From assembly GCA_902702965.1 (NCBI GenBank), contig CACRXP010000875.1, positions 178,225 to 242,224 of the forward strand: a stretch of DNA of 64,000 bases, read 5' to 3'. The notes below the pieces were generated by a model. That model did no database searches. It was given only the letters and a program-made list of their open reading frames with translations, and was not told the DNA's origin. Shown here piece by piece: positions 11,620 through 23,358 of the stretch. A program made the translations under genes and the position numbers. The first letter of the stretch is position 1. Every line of letters starts with the position of its first letter. The stretch is from Spirometra erinaceieuropaei (taxonomy: Eukaryota > Platyhelminthes > Cestoda > Diphyllobothriidea > Diphyllobothriidae).

Positions 11620-12945
11620 CTTTAGAAACTCTATTTTGACACTTATGACGAGTTGTAACATATAAGTAGTAATAAACTTGTTTGATAGTAGTGCGCTTTA
11701 TCATACTGATAAGTACTAGATGTCAGCATACATGTAATAATTGTCTGTGAAATGCGGTCATTTTTCCGTGTCACGCCCTAGGATAAAGATGCCCAGATAT
11801 TTCTCATCTGCATCCGACTACGGACGGATACGGAAATTGGCAGCGGAAGGGTAGTCGCATAAGTCGTTAGCAAGTATTCTTAATATTAGTAAGGTCACCC
11901 CGTGGCGAATTACTAATGATAGAACTGTGCTCAGAAATAATCGGGGTGAAGCAAAACGGTCCAAAAGTAAGCAAGGCGAAGATTTTATCCGTCATGCACT
12001 AAGAAATTATCATTACTTGTCATTTAGGACCATTCACAGGGAATATGATTAGGAAAAGGATGCGGGAATTTAAATTTCACCAGCAAATAGCCGTTTTTGA
12101 GTAGGAACCTATTAGAGAACGCTTATTGTTTGCTGAGAATTATAATTATTATAGGACCTCCTTCTGGAAGAGCGTTAATTTCTGAGAGGACGTTTGGACT
12201 TCAGATGAACCCAGGAAATTGACTCAGATGGTCATATGTGGAAAAAATCTCCAACAGAGCGAACGGCAGCCATGGTAACCTTCAAGGACTGTCAACAGAT
12301 GATTGATTGGATGGGCATCGAATTGGGAGTGCAACCAGCCTGGTTAACGACCACAGTGAAGTGTATATCGATATGGGACCTGATTTCTTCGGATACAACG
12401 ACATCCATCGACGCCGAATGGATGCCATGACTTCACCCGATAATGCCCCTGTCCACCGATCCAACGAGGTATGAATTTGATAACGCTGGCAACTATAATC
12501 TAACATCTGCGACAACTGCCGGTCTCTCCGCAAACGGCCTCCGGCTGATTTTTTTACTGCGAAAAGCCCGAATCTTAATCCTATGGAAAATGACTTTGCA
12601 TTTACCAAAAGAAGGTAACACAAGACAAGGAAGAATATTTCAGCGCAAGAAAAACTTGATTTTGTACTAGATAATCATATTACACGATTCAATATGGACA
12701 AACTAGCTATCCCCATGTTCGAGAGATCTTCTGTCGCGTTAAATACAAATGGACAGTCAACACAGTGCTGATTATTGTATTTGCTCTCATTTCTCAATTT
12801 TATGTCACCCTATTCCTTATGCACCCTTACATTCAGACTTGTTTACATAACTGTTAATAAAGCCATTGCTGGTATTTTAGTTTTCAGTTAACTTTAGTTA
12901 TTTTTTACACTAGTAAGTACTAATTCATGAACTAAATCACGCTTT
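11620..12945. other. No firm gene; weak exon-like stretch near 12310-12470
   Basis: Most of the segment is AT-rich without identifiable content. On the + strand a frame running from about 12305 to 12467 is open for about 53 codons and ends at a good donor-like GAG/GTATGA. It lacks a clear acceptor and matches no family I know. An overlapping minus-strand frame of 113 codons (12623-12282) is equally unrecognised. I do not call either one a gene. Confidence 0.3.
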
Positions 12946-13145
12946 CCTTTAAGAACGGCCGCTGCTGCAGGGCTGCAAGACTTTGGACGACGCGGCGTAA
13001 GAAGAGTTTGAGTTATAGGGATTTTCTTGTGGAACGCGTGTCATTTCATGAGTTATCATATATATTCCATATGAAAGGAGAAGGAAGGAGATTTCTGGCG
13101 AGGACGGTTTGATCGTCTGAGGTTTCACACTGATACCAGAGCGCA

Positions 13146-13790
13146 TCATCGGAGATGGATAAAAGTGGGAAATGCATGGTTATCACCTACTACCTTCCTT
13201 TTCACTGGACCTCCTTTCTTGCACAAGTGGTGTCTGACGGTAACTGGTAGGTCAATCTTACGGTTGATTAAGTTGGCGTCGGATGGGCAGGCTTTAGTTA
13301 TCTTTTCCAGCCATTTTGCTTTTGACTCGGCGAGTACTTGCGGGTTATCGAGGCCGAATCGATTTCGAGGTGGACAGAGCGACATGGGATTGTAAATCTT
13401 TTCGCTTTGCGGCTAGAGCATGCGCGAGTTTAGCCACTTGTTGGCCATGCCGCAGTAGTTGACGGGGCAGTGTAGACAACTGACGCGGGAAACGACTCCT
13501 GGCGTGTCCCCAGGTGGCAGCCGCCCCTTGAACTGGCTGAGTAATGTGACCTCTGACCGGTGTCCAAGGCCCAGGTTGATTGATCTGGGCATGTGTTTAG
13601 TGGATGTGGGAACGTCACTCACGCAAGGCAAAACACGAAAGATTCCAGGCTATTGTTTTTGTTCACCGTCGCTCTTCATGTGCCTTTGGCGCAAACACTG
13701 TTCTATGAAACTCTGCGGGTATCCATTGGAGAGCAAGAGGCGCGCTGTCACAGCTACGCTACAGTGTGTTGATGCGTTTATGCGACATGT
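13146..13790 (-). mobile_element. Penelope-like element fragment: RT C-terminus, linker and GIY-YIG endonuclease (degenerate)
   Basis: On the minus strand the sequence reads SNGYPQSFIEQCLRQR (about 13740), the connector typical of the RT C-terminus in Penelope-like elements (PLEs). It then reads GVVSRVSCLHCPVNYCGMAN (about 13515-13450), which is the GIY-YIG endonuclease start, and after a frame change FGLDNPQVLAESKAKW and SDANLINRKIDLP (about 13360-13240). The last motif is the C-terminal helix of flatworm PLE endonucleases. The RT palm is missing and at least two frame breaks are present, so the copy is dead. It sits between two long-TIR element clusters. Confidence 0.82.
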
Positions 13791-13828
13791 GGTGATGTGA
13801 CCTTAAATAGCCATGCCGGGGACACTTA

Positions 13829-14509
13829 TAGTAGAGTTGTAAAACTAATCATTAAGCAGCATAATTCTATAATAATTCAGTTACCGCAGGATGCCGGCTT
13901 TCAAATGCACTTCTTTCCGGCTGCACGCAAAAGCCTTACTCTGTAAAAAATGACCACTTAAGTGGCATGCATTTTTCTCATCGATTTTCGACGCCCCTGG
14001 AAACTTAACTATATTTCCTGGAAAACATGCATAAAAATATTCATTCCATAAAATTAAGCAGTGGATTTGAACCATGATAAATGCAAAGACATAACGTATT
14101 ATGAACGGCCATTTCACGGTATTAGAAAATCTCACAATTGGAAACTTTTTTTAACCGAATTATACCTTTTTTCGAGTGTAGAATTGGGAAAGGACGTAAT
14201 TTTCTTCCGAATTAGCAAAAGAGTGAATATTTTTATGCATGTCTTCCATGAACTATAATTAAGTTTCCAAGGACATCGAAAATCAATGAGAAAAATGCAT
14301 GCTACTTACGCAGTCATCTTTTACAAAGTAGGGCTTTTGTGTGCAGCCGGAAAGAAGTTCGTTCGAAAGCCGGCATCCTGAGGTAACTGAATCATTATAG
14401 ATTTATGCTGCATGATGATTAGTTTTACAACTCTACTTAATTAATCTTTTCGAAACGAAAACGCATCTTGAAATTTCGGTTGACATTTCATGAGTTAGCC
14501 CACCTTCTG
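13829..14509. mobile_element. Long-TIR foldback element, family A, copy 2 (left end and centre lost)
   Basis: The left arm starts internally, at the conserved GTTGTAAAACTAATC block, lacking the terminal 80 bp or so. The right arm runs to the family terminus (GAGTTAGCCCACCTTCTG followed by TA). The centre is shorter than in the copies at 10381 and 33904. Arms share the characteristic AATATTTTTATGCATG and GCATGCTAC blocks with other copies. Non-coding. Confidence 0.85.
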
Positions 14510-15185
14510 TATATGCACTAGACAACCCCGCAGTTATCCAAACAGCGAGTTCCTCTGACGTATATGTGTTATTGTTGACCAGCAATTTAATAGCAAAACA
14601 TTCTGAGTGATCAAAGATATAGATTTAAATTGGAAAAGCCAATTGACTTCTTGGGATTTAAGGCACAAGTATGCGCACATTGGTACACTGGACGTCTAAT
14701 TTTTTTAGGCTGTGTCCCAACCAGCACGCGTACAATGATGATGTCTGGCAAAAAACACTGAAAGGTTAAACAATTTAATAGCAGTTCAGGCATATAAAGT
14801 AAGAAGCGCGCAACTAGGCTTCTGCCACACAAATATGTCTTGTCGAAATTTTGTTGCATCGATGGTGGTTCTTCAGCTTATGCATTCCATCAGCGGCTGC
14901 ACGCGGCATCTCTGTACGTGATGTTTGGTGAATTCGCTTGTCATGCAATAAAACTTATTGCCTATTACAACACATGCTTCGGTTAGGACGATAAGGCGAA
15001 CGGGTATTTGAAAGAAAATATATTTAAACATGTACACTTTATGAAGACTTTCATCAAACCATGAAGATGCATGACGGAATCGCATAATGTTGTCTATGTT
15101 CCATAAAACTGAGGTCTATACAGAATCTTTAGTCCTGTTCCAATGCAGGCTTGTACTAGACGACAGGCCATTCTGCAATTCAGCT

Positions 15186-15236
15186 GTAGGTTTGGAACAG
15201 ACTGTCGTAAGCAGACAAAGATATTTGTTTCATACT
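15186..15236. repeat. Direct repeat flanking family B element (left copy)
   Basis: About 50 bp beginning GTAGGTTTGGAAC and ending TTTGTTTCATA recur at 16025-16078 with only a few differences. The repeat is far longer than a transposition target duplication, so it most likely reflects a tandem duplication or recombination between element ends. Confidence 0.75.
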
Positions 15237-16026
15237 TATGTAGCATGCATTCTTCCCATTGATTTTCGATGGTCTTATAAATTCAAATATTTGTTATGGA
15301 AAACACGCACAAAATATGCTTTCTTTTACTTGTTTGGTTGAAAATAACAGTGCCATTACATTCTATACTTTAAAAAGCGTGTATTTAGGCTTTAAAAAAG
15401 TTTCTGGTTATGAGATTTTTAATACCGTGCGATGTCCATGCATACAGCGTAGCAATTCTCCGTTTACCAATGCTCCTCGTGAAATGTACAAAATACTCCA
15501 CATTCGTTGCAAAATTCTATGAACTCAACACGGTATCTTTTTAAAGACAAAGAGGACTATATGATTTTTCGTGTGTGGAAAGCATGTACCTTGTAGAATG
15601 GAATCGCTAAATGGTAATGCAGCAAATGATTTGGTCCAAAATTATTGGCGGATTGGAAAACTTTTTCAGAACCCAAATATACGCTTTTTTCGGGTAGAAA
15701 ATGTAAAAGCAGTATTAGTTTCTAACAAACAAGTAAAAGAAAGCGTATTTTTGTGCGTGTCTTCCATAACAGGTATTTGAATTTATAAGAACATCGAAAA
15801 TCAGTGGGAAAAATGCATGCTACTTAAGTAGCCATTTTTTACCGAGTGCGGCTTCTATAGAAGGTCGAAATGGAGCGCATTTAAAAGCCGACATCCTGGC
15901 GAGTCCGAACTACTATGGGAATATGTTGCTTGATAAGCAACATTACAACCCCACCTAAGTAATCCTTCCTAATCGAAAACACATTTCGGACTTTCGGCCA
16001 ACATTTCACCAGATCGGTCACGCACT
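15236..16026. mobile_element. Long-TIR foldback element, family B, left end lost
   Basis: The arms are related to but distinct from family A. They share the GATTTTCGATGG, AAATTCAAATA and GGAAAACA blocks with the copy at 56076-57047. The right terminus reads GGTCACGCACTG followed by TA. The left terminus is missing, and the element instead begins after a roughly 50-bp stretch that is repeated directly just past the right end (15186-15236 and 16027-16078). This suggests local recombination or duplication at the insertion site. Short open frames inside are coincidental. Confidence 0.78.
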
Positions 16027-16078
16027 GTAGGTTTGGAACTGACTGATGTAAGCAGACAAATATATTTGTTTCATATTT
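16027..16078. repeat. Direct repeat flanking family B element (right copy)
   Basis: Second copy of the roughly 50-bp flank at 15186. It abuts the right terminus of the truncated family B element. Confidence 0.75.
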
Positions 16079-16307
16079 TTTCCTTATGAACCTTCACTAG
16101 CATCAGGAACAAATCCTGCTTAAGTACTAACCGAATGTGCGAACAAGGCCTGTTATTCGTTCTCCCTTGTAATCTCTCAAATGTCCCAAACAAATATCTC
16201 CCACATTCTTCTTCAATAACCGTCAGAAAGCTGAGTCAGAAAGTACTCCCCATGAACGTGCATCTGCAACGTAACGCGGTGTTTTCATCTGCCAGATGTA
16301 TGACATA

Positions 16308-17387
16308 CAGTAGGTGGGCTAACTCATGAAATGTCAACCGAAATTCCGAAACGCGTTTTCGTTTCGGAAAGACTAATTAAGTAGGGTTCTTAAACCAATC
16401 AGCCAACACTATACTTCTAAGAAAATTCAGTTATCCCAGGATGCCGGCTTTCGACTGCCTACAAAAATTATACTCAGTAAAAACAGCTACTTATTTAACA
16501 TGCATTTTTCTCATTGGTTCTCGATGCCCTTATAAATTCAAATATATTTCATTGAAAACATGCATAAAAATATTAATTCTCCCGCCCGTTTGATAGAAAA
16601 TTACATCTTATTTCAATTTTATTCTCGAAAGAAGGGTATTATTCGGTTTTCAGAAACTCTTCCAATTCCCGAATAATTTTGAACCCGTCCTGCCGGCAAA
16701 CTTGCATTCAGGGTTTCCAAACTACAAGCCATGTTTTTTCCGCGTACGGAAAACCAGACATTCCTCTACGATATTAAGAGAAGATCATATGGGGTTCATA
16801 AAATTTAACATTGGCTTTGATCCATATTGTAAACTTTACAAGCCACATTGGTTAACGCAGAGACATGACGTTTTCTAAACGGCAATTTCACGATCTTAAA
16901 ATGTCACACAAATAGAAACTTTTTTAAAACCGAATTATGTCCTTCCTTCGAGGATAAAATTGAAAAAAGACGTAATTTTCTACCGAATGAGCAAAAGAAT
17001 GAATATTTTTATGTCTGTTTTCAAGTAAATATTATTGAATTTTAAGGGCACCGAAAATCAGTGAGAAAAATGCATGCCAATTAAGTAGTCATTCCGAAGA
17101 CAAAAATGCGATCACTAGAACAAGACATTTATTGGTCTGACTTTTCGGATTCTCACTTGAATCCATCATCAGAGACATTCGCAATTGAGTAGCCATTTTT
17201 ACAGAGTATAGTTTTTGTATGCAGCCGGAAGGGAGTTCTTTCGAAAGCAGGCATCCCGAGGTAACTGAATTATTATAAAATGACATTGCAGACTGATTAA
17301 TTTTACAACCCTATTTACTTAATCTTTTCGAAACGAAAACCCATTTTGTAATTACAGTTGACATTTCATAAGTTTGCCCACCTACTG
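16308..17387. mobile_element. Long-TIR foldback element, family A, copy 3 (complete, with insertion)
   Basis: Clean ends: TA then CAGTAGGTGGGCTAACTC at the left, and GCCCACCTACTG then TA at the right. The two long arms pair across a centre of several hundred bases. An insertion of about 80 bp at about 17095-17178 splits the right arm. The insert is Penelope-terminal-like and carries a hammerhead-like core (listed separately). The copy is about 1,080 bp including the insert. No transposase. Confidence 0.88.
17137..17172 (-). ncRNA. Hammerhead-ribozyme-like core in Penelope-derived insert
   Basis: On the minus strand the order is CTGATGA, one base, GGATTC, a 6-nt loop, GAATCC, then GAAA followed by AGTC. 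CUGANGA and GAAA are the two invariant hammerhead core strands. The intervening GGATTC/GAATCC is a perfect 6-bp stem II. Minimal hammerheads are known in the terminal repeats of Penelope-like elements, and similar sequences occur at 60500 and 63502 here. The extra base before stem II and the missing long stem III make activity uncertain. Confidence 0.4.
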
Positions 17388-17455
17388 TATCTGCACCTGG
17401 TTGTCTCTCCGTCTTGCGTATACGCATTTCATTTGATCCATTTCTGAAAGACTCG

Positions 17456-17541
17456 GTGGTCTCAGTGGGATTCGGACCCGCGACAGCAAGGGTGAGGCTT
17501 GAGTACAGTCAACGCTCTAACCACCTGAGCTACGAGACCCC
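17456..17541 (-). repeat. tRNA-derived SINE head
   Basis: On the minus strand GGTCTCG-TAGCTCAGGTGG-TTAGAGC forms an acceptor strand, Pol III A box and D arm. GGGTCCGAATCCC is a near-consensus B box/T arm, and TGAGACC closes a 7-bp acceptor. The anticodon arm and variable region do not fold normally, and a second degenerate copy lies at 28451-28500 with shared flanking sequence. I therefore call a tRNA-related SINE rather than a functional tRNA gene. Confidence 0.62.
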
Positions 17542-17549
17542 ACCGGGAG

Positions 17550-18850
17550 ACGTGAATTGAATAACATTTGGCTATACGCAAGCCTTGTCCTTATTTACTT
17601 GACTTCGAATCCCACTGAGGCTGCCAAGTTCTTTTAAAACTGTGCCAAATGAACTATTCACATCTTCCAAAACCATTAGCATTTATTATCAGTCCCGACG
17701 GATATCCCTCATTAACTTTATTGTGGTATCGACACGCAGATTCCACCTGCAGATTATCAGCGTTTTTATGATACATCAGGTATTTATTCAGGTTAAAATC
17801 CAAAATTGCAAGACGACCACCTCCTGTCAGGTGTTCTTTAGACTCCATATATTTTGCCGGTTCCTTGGGGAAACTCATTTGACTGCAATTTCAAAGCAGT
17901 TGAGGATATAAACATGTTTAGTCGTTTTTATGACTAAGAGATGAAAATGTAAAGTGTTCAGCTCATCAGGGGTTCTTCTTTCACGGTATCTTATGTGTTT
18001 GCGTGCGGATAGCCCGAGTTAAAAATAGTCACTTTAGTCAGAGCCTTCATTGGTAACATGGTCAACTAAATGGTTGCACAAAACATGGCTGTGCTATGAT
18101 TTGATTCGATTATTCGAGTTCTACGCATATGATTGATAAGCTAGGACTAGACTGTAAGAAAACTGAAAGTATTTGTTAATTTTTCGAGGGTTTGAATCAA
18201 TAGATGCACTTTTTTCCGATATGATAGCAGCAATAGGAAAGGAGCGGTGTTAGAGACTTTTGATCATTCAAAGGCAAATGCTGGATATCCATGGGTCAAG
18301 TTCTCAGAAGTTTGCCGTACGAGTGACTTTTTAGAAGAGACCCTGGATTTAATCAAACCAATGCTCGTGAAATTTTCTCGACGGTCAAAAACTAACCACA
18401 TCGCCCGTTCGAAATGTGTTAGCGGCGTCGCCGTCAGCAATAGGAATTGCCATCTACCATGGAGTAAATATTAACACGTTAAAGAGAAGCATTGAGGAGA
18501 CCATATACGAGTTTACATAGTCTACATTGACTAAGTTCTTTAGTTGGCTAGTAGTGGCATGTTGCCAATTTGCCGTGATTGCGTACGCTAAATACTAGCA
18601 TTCGTCCGTTTATAAATCGTCTTAAACAGATTAATAAGGTAACACAAAGAATTTCCACCCGAAAGCTTTAATAGCGTAGGAAACTGCTTGAATATCAGGA
18701 ATCCTCCGATTTCGACTAAATCCGGCCCGTTTTCTATTTAATATACAGATCCGTATCAAACATTCCTTCAGAAAACGGTCTTTTCGTCCTTATTTCAACT
18801 AAATAAACACAAATAACGACACCAAAAATACGCTACATTTTCCACTATAA
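17550..18850. other. No recognised gene
   Basis: AT-rich sequence. The open frames (89 codons at 17642 +, 75 codons at 18247 +) show no motif, and antisense frames of similar length overlap them. I see no splice-bounded conserved exon and no TE terminus other than the solo fragment at its right edge. Confidence 0.4.
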
Positions 18851-18888
18851 TTTTGACCTCGGAATTTCATGAGTTAGCACAGGTACTG
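18851..18888. mobile_element. Solo right-end fragment of long-TIR element, family A
   Basis: The string TTTCATGAGTTAGCAC...GGTACTG followed by TA matches the right terminus of family A. No other arm sequence is present next to it, so it is a relic of an excised or recombined copy. Confidence 0.6.
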
Positions 18889-18899
18889 TATTTGTATTT

Positions 18900-20515
18900 T
18901 TAATGCGGTAGAAACACAGGCGCAAATGAAAACATCGTCGGATTATCAATACGTTTATGTGAACCAAGCATAACATGGGTAAAATTAGACTTGATGGAGT
19001 TTTTTTAACCGCTGAACTCCTTTGAGGTCAATTCCCCATGAGAAATACTGACCTCTGAATCAAATACTTGTTGGACTTTACACGGAATGTTTCGAAAGTA
19101 AGGGTCTTGGGAGTAGTTATAGAACAAAATCATATTTGTCCGGGGCGAGATAGATTACTACGCACGTGAATAACCAAACGCGCGTCACAATTGAAAGCGC
19201 AAGACCCGCACTTGGGCCTCCAGCTGTCTCTTCACCGCAGGCGCAACGGCCTCTCCTATTGCTGGGAGGCCATCGGGTTTTTCTGGACTGAAATGCTGCT
19301 CGAGCGACGAGCATAAAGATGAGTGAGTCATGAATAGCCGACAGCGGTGGTCAAACCTTCATCGGCGGATACGCGGATGTGGGGGGCGTAGTGATTAGCA
19401 TGCTACTTTCCGAAACCTTCGAAGGATATCGGTGCATTTAATTGTCGTAACTTGGTCGGCGCATCGCGGCAACACAGCACTTCCAGTAGCATGGTCTGGG
19501 GAGGTCCGCGCATCCTTGCTGTCCGTCGATTTGCCCCTCTCTCCGCCCCACGCTTCCTATAGATTCGCTGCTAGGACCCAGCGAGGCTTGTCGCCAGCCT
19601 TGCGAGTGCTCGAAGCCAATCAACGTTGCGCATTCTCTGATTGGCTGGTGGACTATGAGACAGAGCGAAAGGCACACACGCGCTGAGGGCTAATGATCTT
19701 AAAGGCGGACACAGGACAAAACAGTTTGTATAGAGAGACGGCTTACAGCAACTCCGTGCGGGGCCATTTCTGCGCTCTTGCACGTCAGTAAATCTGTCCA
19801 ACCCAATCCGTCTTCCCTGACTTCTTATTTGGGAACCTTTGTGTTGTCCACCATACCAGCTTTGACAGTCTAGATGACAGCGCGGTTCAAATTTGAACGT
19901 GAAAGGTGCGTTAAATACCTCTCCGATAGTGGCGCTCACGTTTGCTGAGTATTAAATGCTATGCTAAGAAACCCAGAATTGGTTGGGCTATGGGAACTCT
20001 ACAACCCTCTTTCGGAAATTTCTGGATACACTTTTAGGTCAGACTTTACCGGCTAGTAATTTTTGCTAAATATGCCCCTTTTTACTTTGATATATTCCAG
20101 CCGATCCATCCTGCCCCTACGTGAACGGAAGCGTCTACGTGCACGATTTCGTAAAGGAACGATTTGGTACTTCGTGTCTTTTCACTGCCTCCACGCCCCA
20201 GGTTTGGGGAGCTAAGACTCAGTTGTTCATAAAAACCGCAGCACATCCACGAATACATGACTGTACCTATCTTGGTAGTATTCTGGAGGCAAGCTACTCA
20301 AGAATGGCATGCAATTTGACATTTTCTTGTGTCGATATCAGCCTCGGTCATATGGTACGCACATTTTGTTTACCAAATCTTTCCTACATTACTGAAATTT
20401 TTTGCCGGCTGAAGCAGTCGTACACCAGAATGATAATGAATGATTCTTTAGACTTTCTCATGAATGTAGACGAATGTGCGCGCCCCAGTTTCTTGTTTCA
20501 AAGAAGATGAGCTGG
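18900..20515. other. No recognised gene; GC-richer patch at 19140-19940
   Basis: Between 19140 and 19940 base composition rises and open frames reach 122 codons (19939-19571, minus) and 84 codons (19432-19686, plus). They overlap each other and match no family I recognise. A 129-codon + frame at 20121-20510 is likewise unrecognised, although it follows a pyrimidine-rich run that ends in an AG. I cannot decide between unknown exon and chance. Confidence 0.3.
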
Positions 20516-20574
20516 AACACTTGGCGCATTAGTCTGAGCTTTCGGGCTCGCACCGGAGATCACCATAGCAAAGC

Positions 20575-20780
20575 TATGAGAATGCAGCGGCGGGTGAACA
20601 ATTTTGAAGTCAATGGTGGGCGGGGGGCGCTCATCGATCGTGTGTTACGGAACTCACTCGTCCCGCTGTGTCATGGGGCTCTCTCTTTCTCTCTCTCTCT
20701 CGATCCCGGCCAGCAGCCGCCCAGCACCGTGTACTATAGGCAGAGTAACATTGTCAACAAAGACAAGGGAGACTGGGGGT
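20575..20780. repeat. Dispersed repeat sharing blocks with the 62.3-62.6 kb SINE
   Basis: Two blocks here, one around GGGGGCGCTCATCGATCG...CGGAACTCACTCGT and one around GACAAAGACAAGGGAGACT, recur at 62316-62600 flanking a tRNA-derived SINE head. The same family is therefore present in rearranged order. A (CT)n tract lies inside (20684-20701). Confidence 0.6.
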
Positions 20781-21139
20781 CAAGCGACTAGGAAGGGGTA
20801 GGGGGTAGCGGGGCGTGGGGCGTGGTGTTCGTGACTGGAGTTGTTGTCAGACAACCAGACCTCCAGGAGTCCCAACCCCCCTCCCCTCTCGCCTGATTGC
20901 TGGATCGCGCCATTATCCGCGTGCTCGAGAAGTTGGGTTCATGGCCTTCCTTCAGGCCACGCGGTTGTTGCACTGAACCAACAGATCAGAGTCCGCCAGG
21001 AGTTAATGGGAATGCACATCCATAAAAAGGTCCATATTTGGGTGTGGTGGCACGCCCAGGTGCAGGTTCATGCCCGCCAAACAGGGGTCCGGTCCGTTCC
21101 CCCTCCTTTTGGTGTATAAAATCCTGGTCAGTGTACGTT

Positions 21140-21365
21140 GTGAACCAGGGGATGTGGTGGTACGCCTAGGTGCGGGTTTACGCCGTGCCAGCTACCTGCG
21201 CCTTCTCCCGCCCCCGGTCTTCGTGACTCTGTCTCGACACCGGATCCAGGTGGCGGAGGAAGAGAGAGTGCGGCAGATGCTGCGCAAGTCCACTACCATT
21301 ATAAACTAACTCGCGCGCTGGTCACTGTCCCTGCTGTGGAGCACACGGTGGACGTCACCGGTCAC
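21140..21365 (-). repeat. R1 dispersed repeat, partial copy
   Basis: On the minus strand the sequence contains CACCGTGTGCTCCACAGCAG, then GAGTTAGTTTATAATGGTAG, then a CTGCCGCACTCTCTC block. This is the same order as in the + strand copies at 22665, 25290 and 58728. The segment before it (21041-21150) holds a shorter direct repeat of its own distal part. No protein coding is apparent. Confidence 0.7.
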
Positions 21366-22542
21366 AATGGTCGGAGCATCGAGCGGCGACATGAGACGGT
21401 CGTTTGCCTCGCCTTACGACCCATATGTGCTCGAGTACGTGTGCGCTGAGTCGCCGTCTGGTTTGGCCTGATTCAAAAGTTGGGGAAGATACATCTTTTG
21501 TTCCAGTTTCTAAGTCTCTTTTGTTGCAAAAGAAACGATTGAAGATGCTAAGTCCAACTATAACGGATGTACGGTTCATTTGGACTCCCCGCGCTTTGCA
21601 GTCTGTGAACAACCTCTTATCTCCGTGGGCGGTCGTTTGCACAAGGCCTGACACCTATTCAGATATTCGCTTTTTATTTCGAAAAGCATCCGTATTTACA
21701 TACATTTTTATAATCTTTTCGCCGTACTCGATCTTTTATTCCGTTTCAGTTAAGCTGGAGTTCGGATACACACTCTATTCATATCAAGTTACACAACGTT
21801 AGTGCGGTAAGCGAAATTCATTTTTCGTACCACGCCGACCACTTTCGAGGACGCTTACGTTCTACGGGACTTGTATTCATAGGCCTAAGTGACGTTATCC
21901 AACGCAGCTTTAAACCCTCGACAACGCCAAATATGTGGAGACGGTATGCTTTATCCAAAGTCGAAAGTCTCACACTTCAGGCATTTTTGAATACACCAGT
22001 TGTGTAATGCTTTCTATGATCACAAATTCTCTTTACCGGCAGACCCAAGAGAAAATGCACGTGATCACTGTCACACTTTCTGCACAACCGTCATGTTTAT
22101 TCTTCTGTTTCATTCTTTTACCCTACAATACGCCATGCCACATTTGTTTATTTACGTCCTGAAAAACTTAACACGCTTTACCTTACACGCACAGTTTTCC
22201 ACTTACGTATCTCAGTCGATACACATTTATGTAAGTTTTGCTATTGAGGAAAGGGGGATACCTGCCGTGCGTGGCAAACACTCCTGGACTGTATAGCTCT
22301 GTCAGCAACTGGAGACCCTTGTTTCTTGACACTCTAACGCATACCTTCACAAAAAGCAGTCCGATGGGCTTTTAAGCCACCATGGAAGGTTGCCAACTGG
22401 GGAGCTAACTCGGTCCTCCCTGGACGGATAGTCAGGTCGCGATAGCGCCTTCTTAATGTGGGATCTGTGCCGTTCCCCCTTGTTTGTATGAAAACCCGAT
22501 CCCTCGTGCGCGGATCAGGCGTGTTTAGCGGGTGCAGACATA

Positions 22543-22645
22543 CTATTTAGGTCTGTTAGCCACTGCGCCCGATCCTACTTCCGGTCTTCTCGATTCTGTC
22601 ATGACATTGGGCTCAGGAGGGTGAGAGAGGGGAGGGTGCAGTACT
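22543..22645 (-). repeat. R1 dispersed repeat fragment (inverted relative to the next copy)
   Basis: The minus strand carries the CCTCCTGAGCCCAATGTCATGAC...AGAAGACCGGAAGTAG part of R1. It abuts, head to head, the larger + strand copy starting at about 22665. Confidence 0.55.
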
Positions 22646-22664
22646 ACCGAGAGTTTGACCGTCG

Positions 22665-23170
22665 GTTTCAACGATATCCACCGTGTGCTCCACAGCAGGT
22701 TGTGAGCAGAGACGGTGACTTGTGCGTGAGTTAGTTTATGGCGATGGTGGACTTGCACAGCATCTACCGCATTCTCCCATCCCCATTCCCCACCTGGACC
22801 AGGTGTCAAGAAGGAGTCAGAATGACCGGGGGTAGGTGGAGGGCGCAGGTGGCTGGCACGGCCGGAGCCGCATCTAGGGGTGCCCCCTCACCCCTGGTTC
22901 ACAGCGTACATTTGACCAGGATTTTTCACCAACAACAGCAACAACAACATCCCAACAGGTGGGAGAGCGACGAGGATGACTGGACAACCATGCCCACCAC
23001 TTGTATACCCAGCGGGAGCGCAAACGCACCTACCGGCAGGGAACCAGGTGTCAGTGAACTGCCAGCGCATACCAGGTTGCGAGGACCATGGTTTGCTGAT
23101 GCTGACATAGCACACGCTTACAGATCTTTTGACCTAGAAGGGCGACACGTGGTCCTGCATATCGCCGGAG
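22665..23170 (+). repeat. R1 dispersed repeat, near full-length copy
   Basis: The copy begins with CACCGTGTGCTCCACAGCAG, continues through GTGACTTG...AGTTAGTTTATGG, CATCTACCGCATTCTC and a CAACAACAGCAACAACAAC tract, and ends with ACCATGGTTTGCTGATGC. The copy at 58728-59150 aligns along the whole length at roughly three-quarters identity by eye. It has a 150-codon open frame, but the frame is not preserved in the other copy, so it is unlikely to code. Confidence 0.75.
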
Positions 23171-23340
23171 TCGTCATCCCTCAAGTTTAGGTAATCAAAC
23201 AGTCTTCGACTAATTCGTCGACTAAGAGGCACTACTCATGGAATACACACACTCTCCTCACGTACATGAGAGTGTCAAAGATCGCTGGAGAAGGAGCTGC
23301 TTCAGCCCGGCCCTCAGCCGACCAGTTCGCCACTGCCCAC

Positions 23341-23358
23341 AAACACACACACACACAC
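23341..23358. repeat. (CA)n microsatellite
   Basis: A run of eight to nine CA dinucleotides within the retroelement tail region. Simple repeat. Confidence 0.8.

Noticed and set aside
17456..17541. Functional tRNA gene
   Set aside because: A and B boxes and the acceptor stem are present, but no standard 5-bp anticodon stem with a 7-nt loop forms, and a degenerate copy with the same flanks exists at 28451.
22738..23190. 150-codon open frame on the plus strand
   Set aside because: It coincides with R1; the frame is broken in the near full-length copy at 58728, so coding is unlikely.
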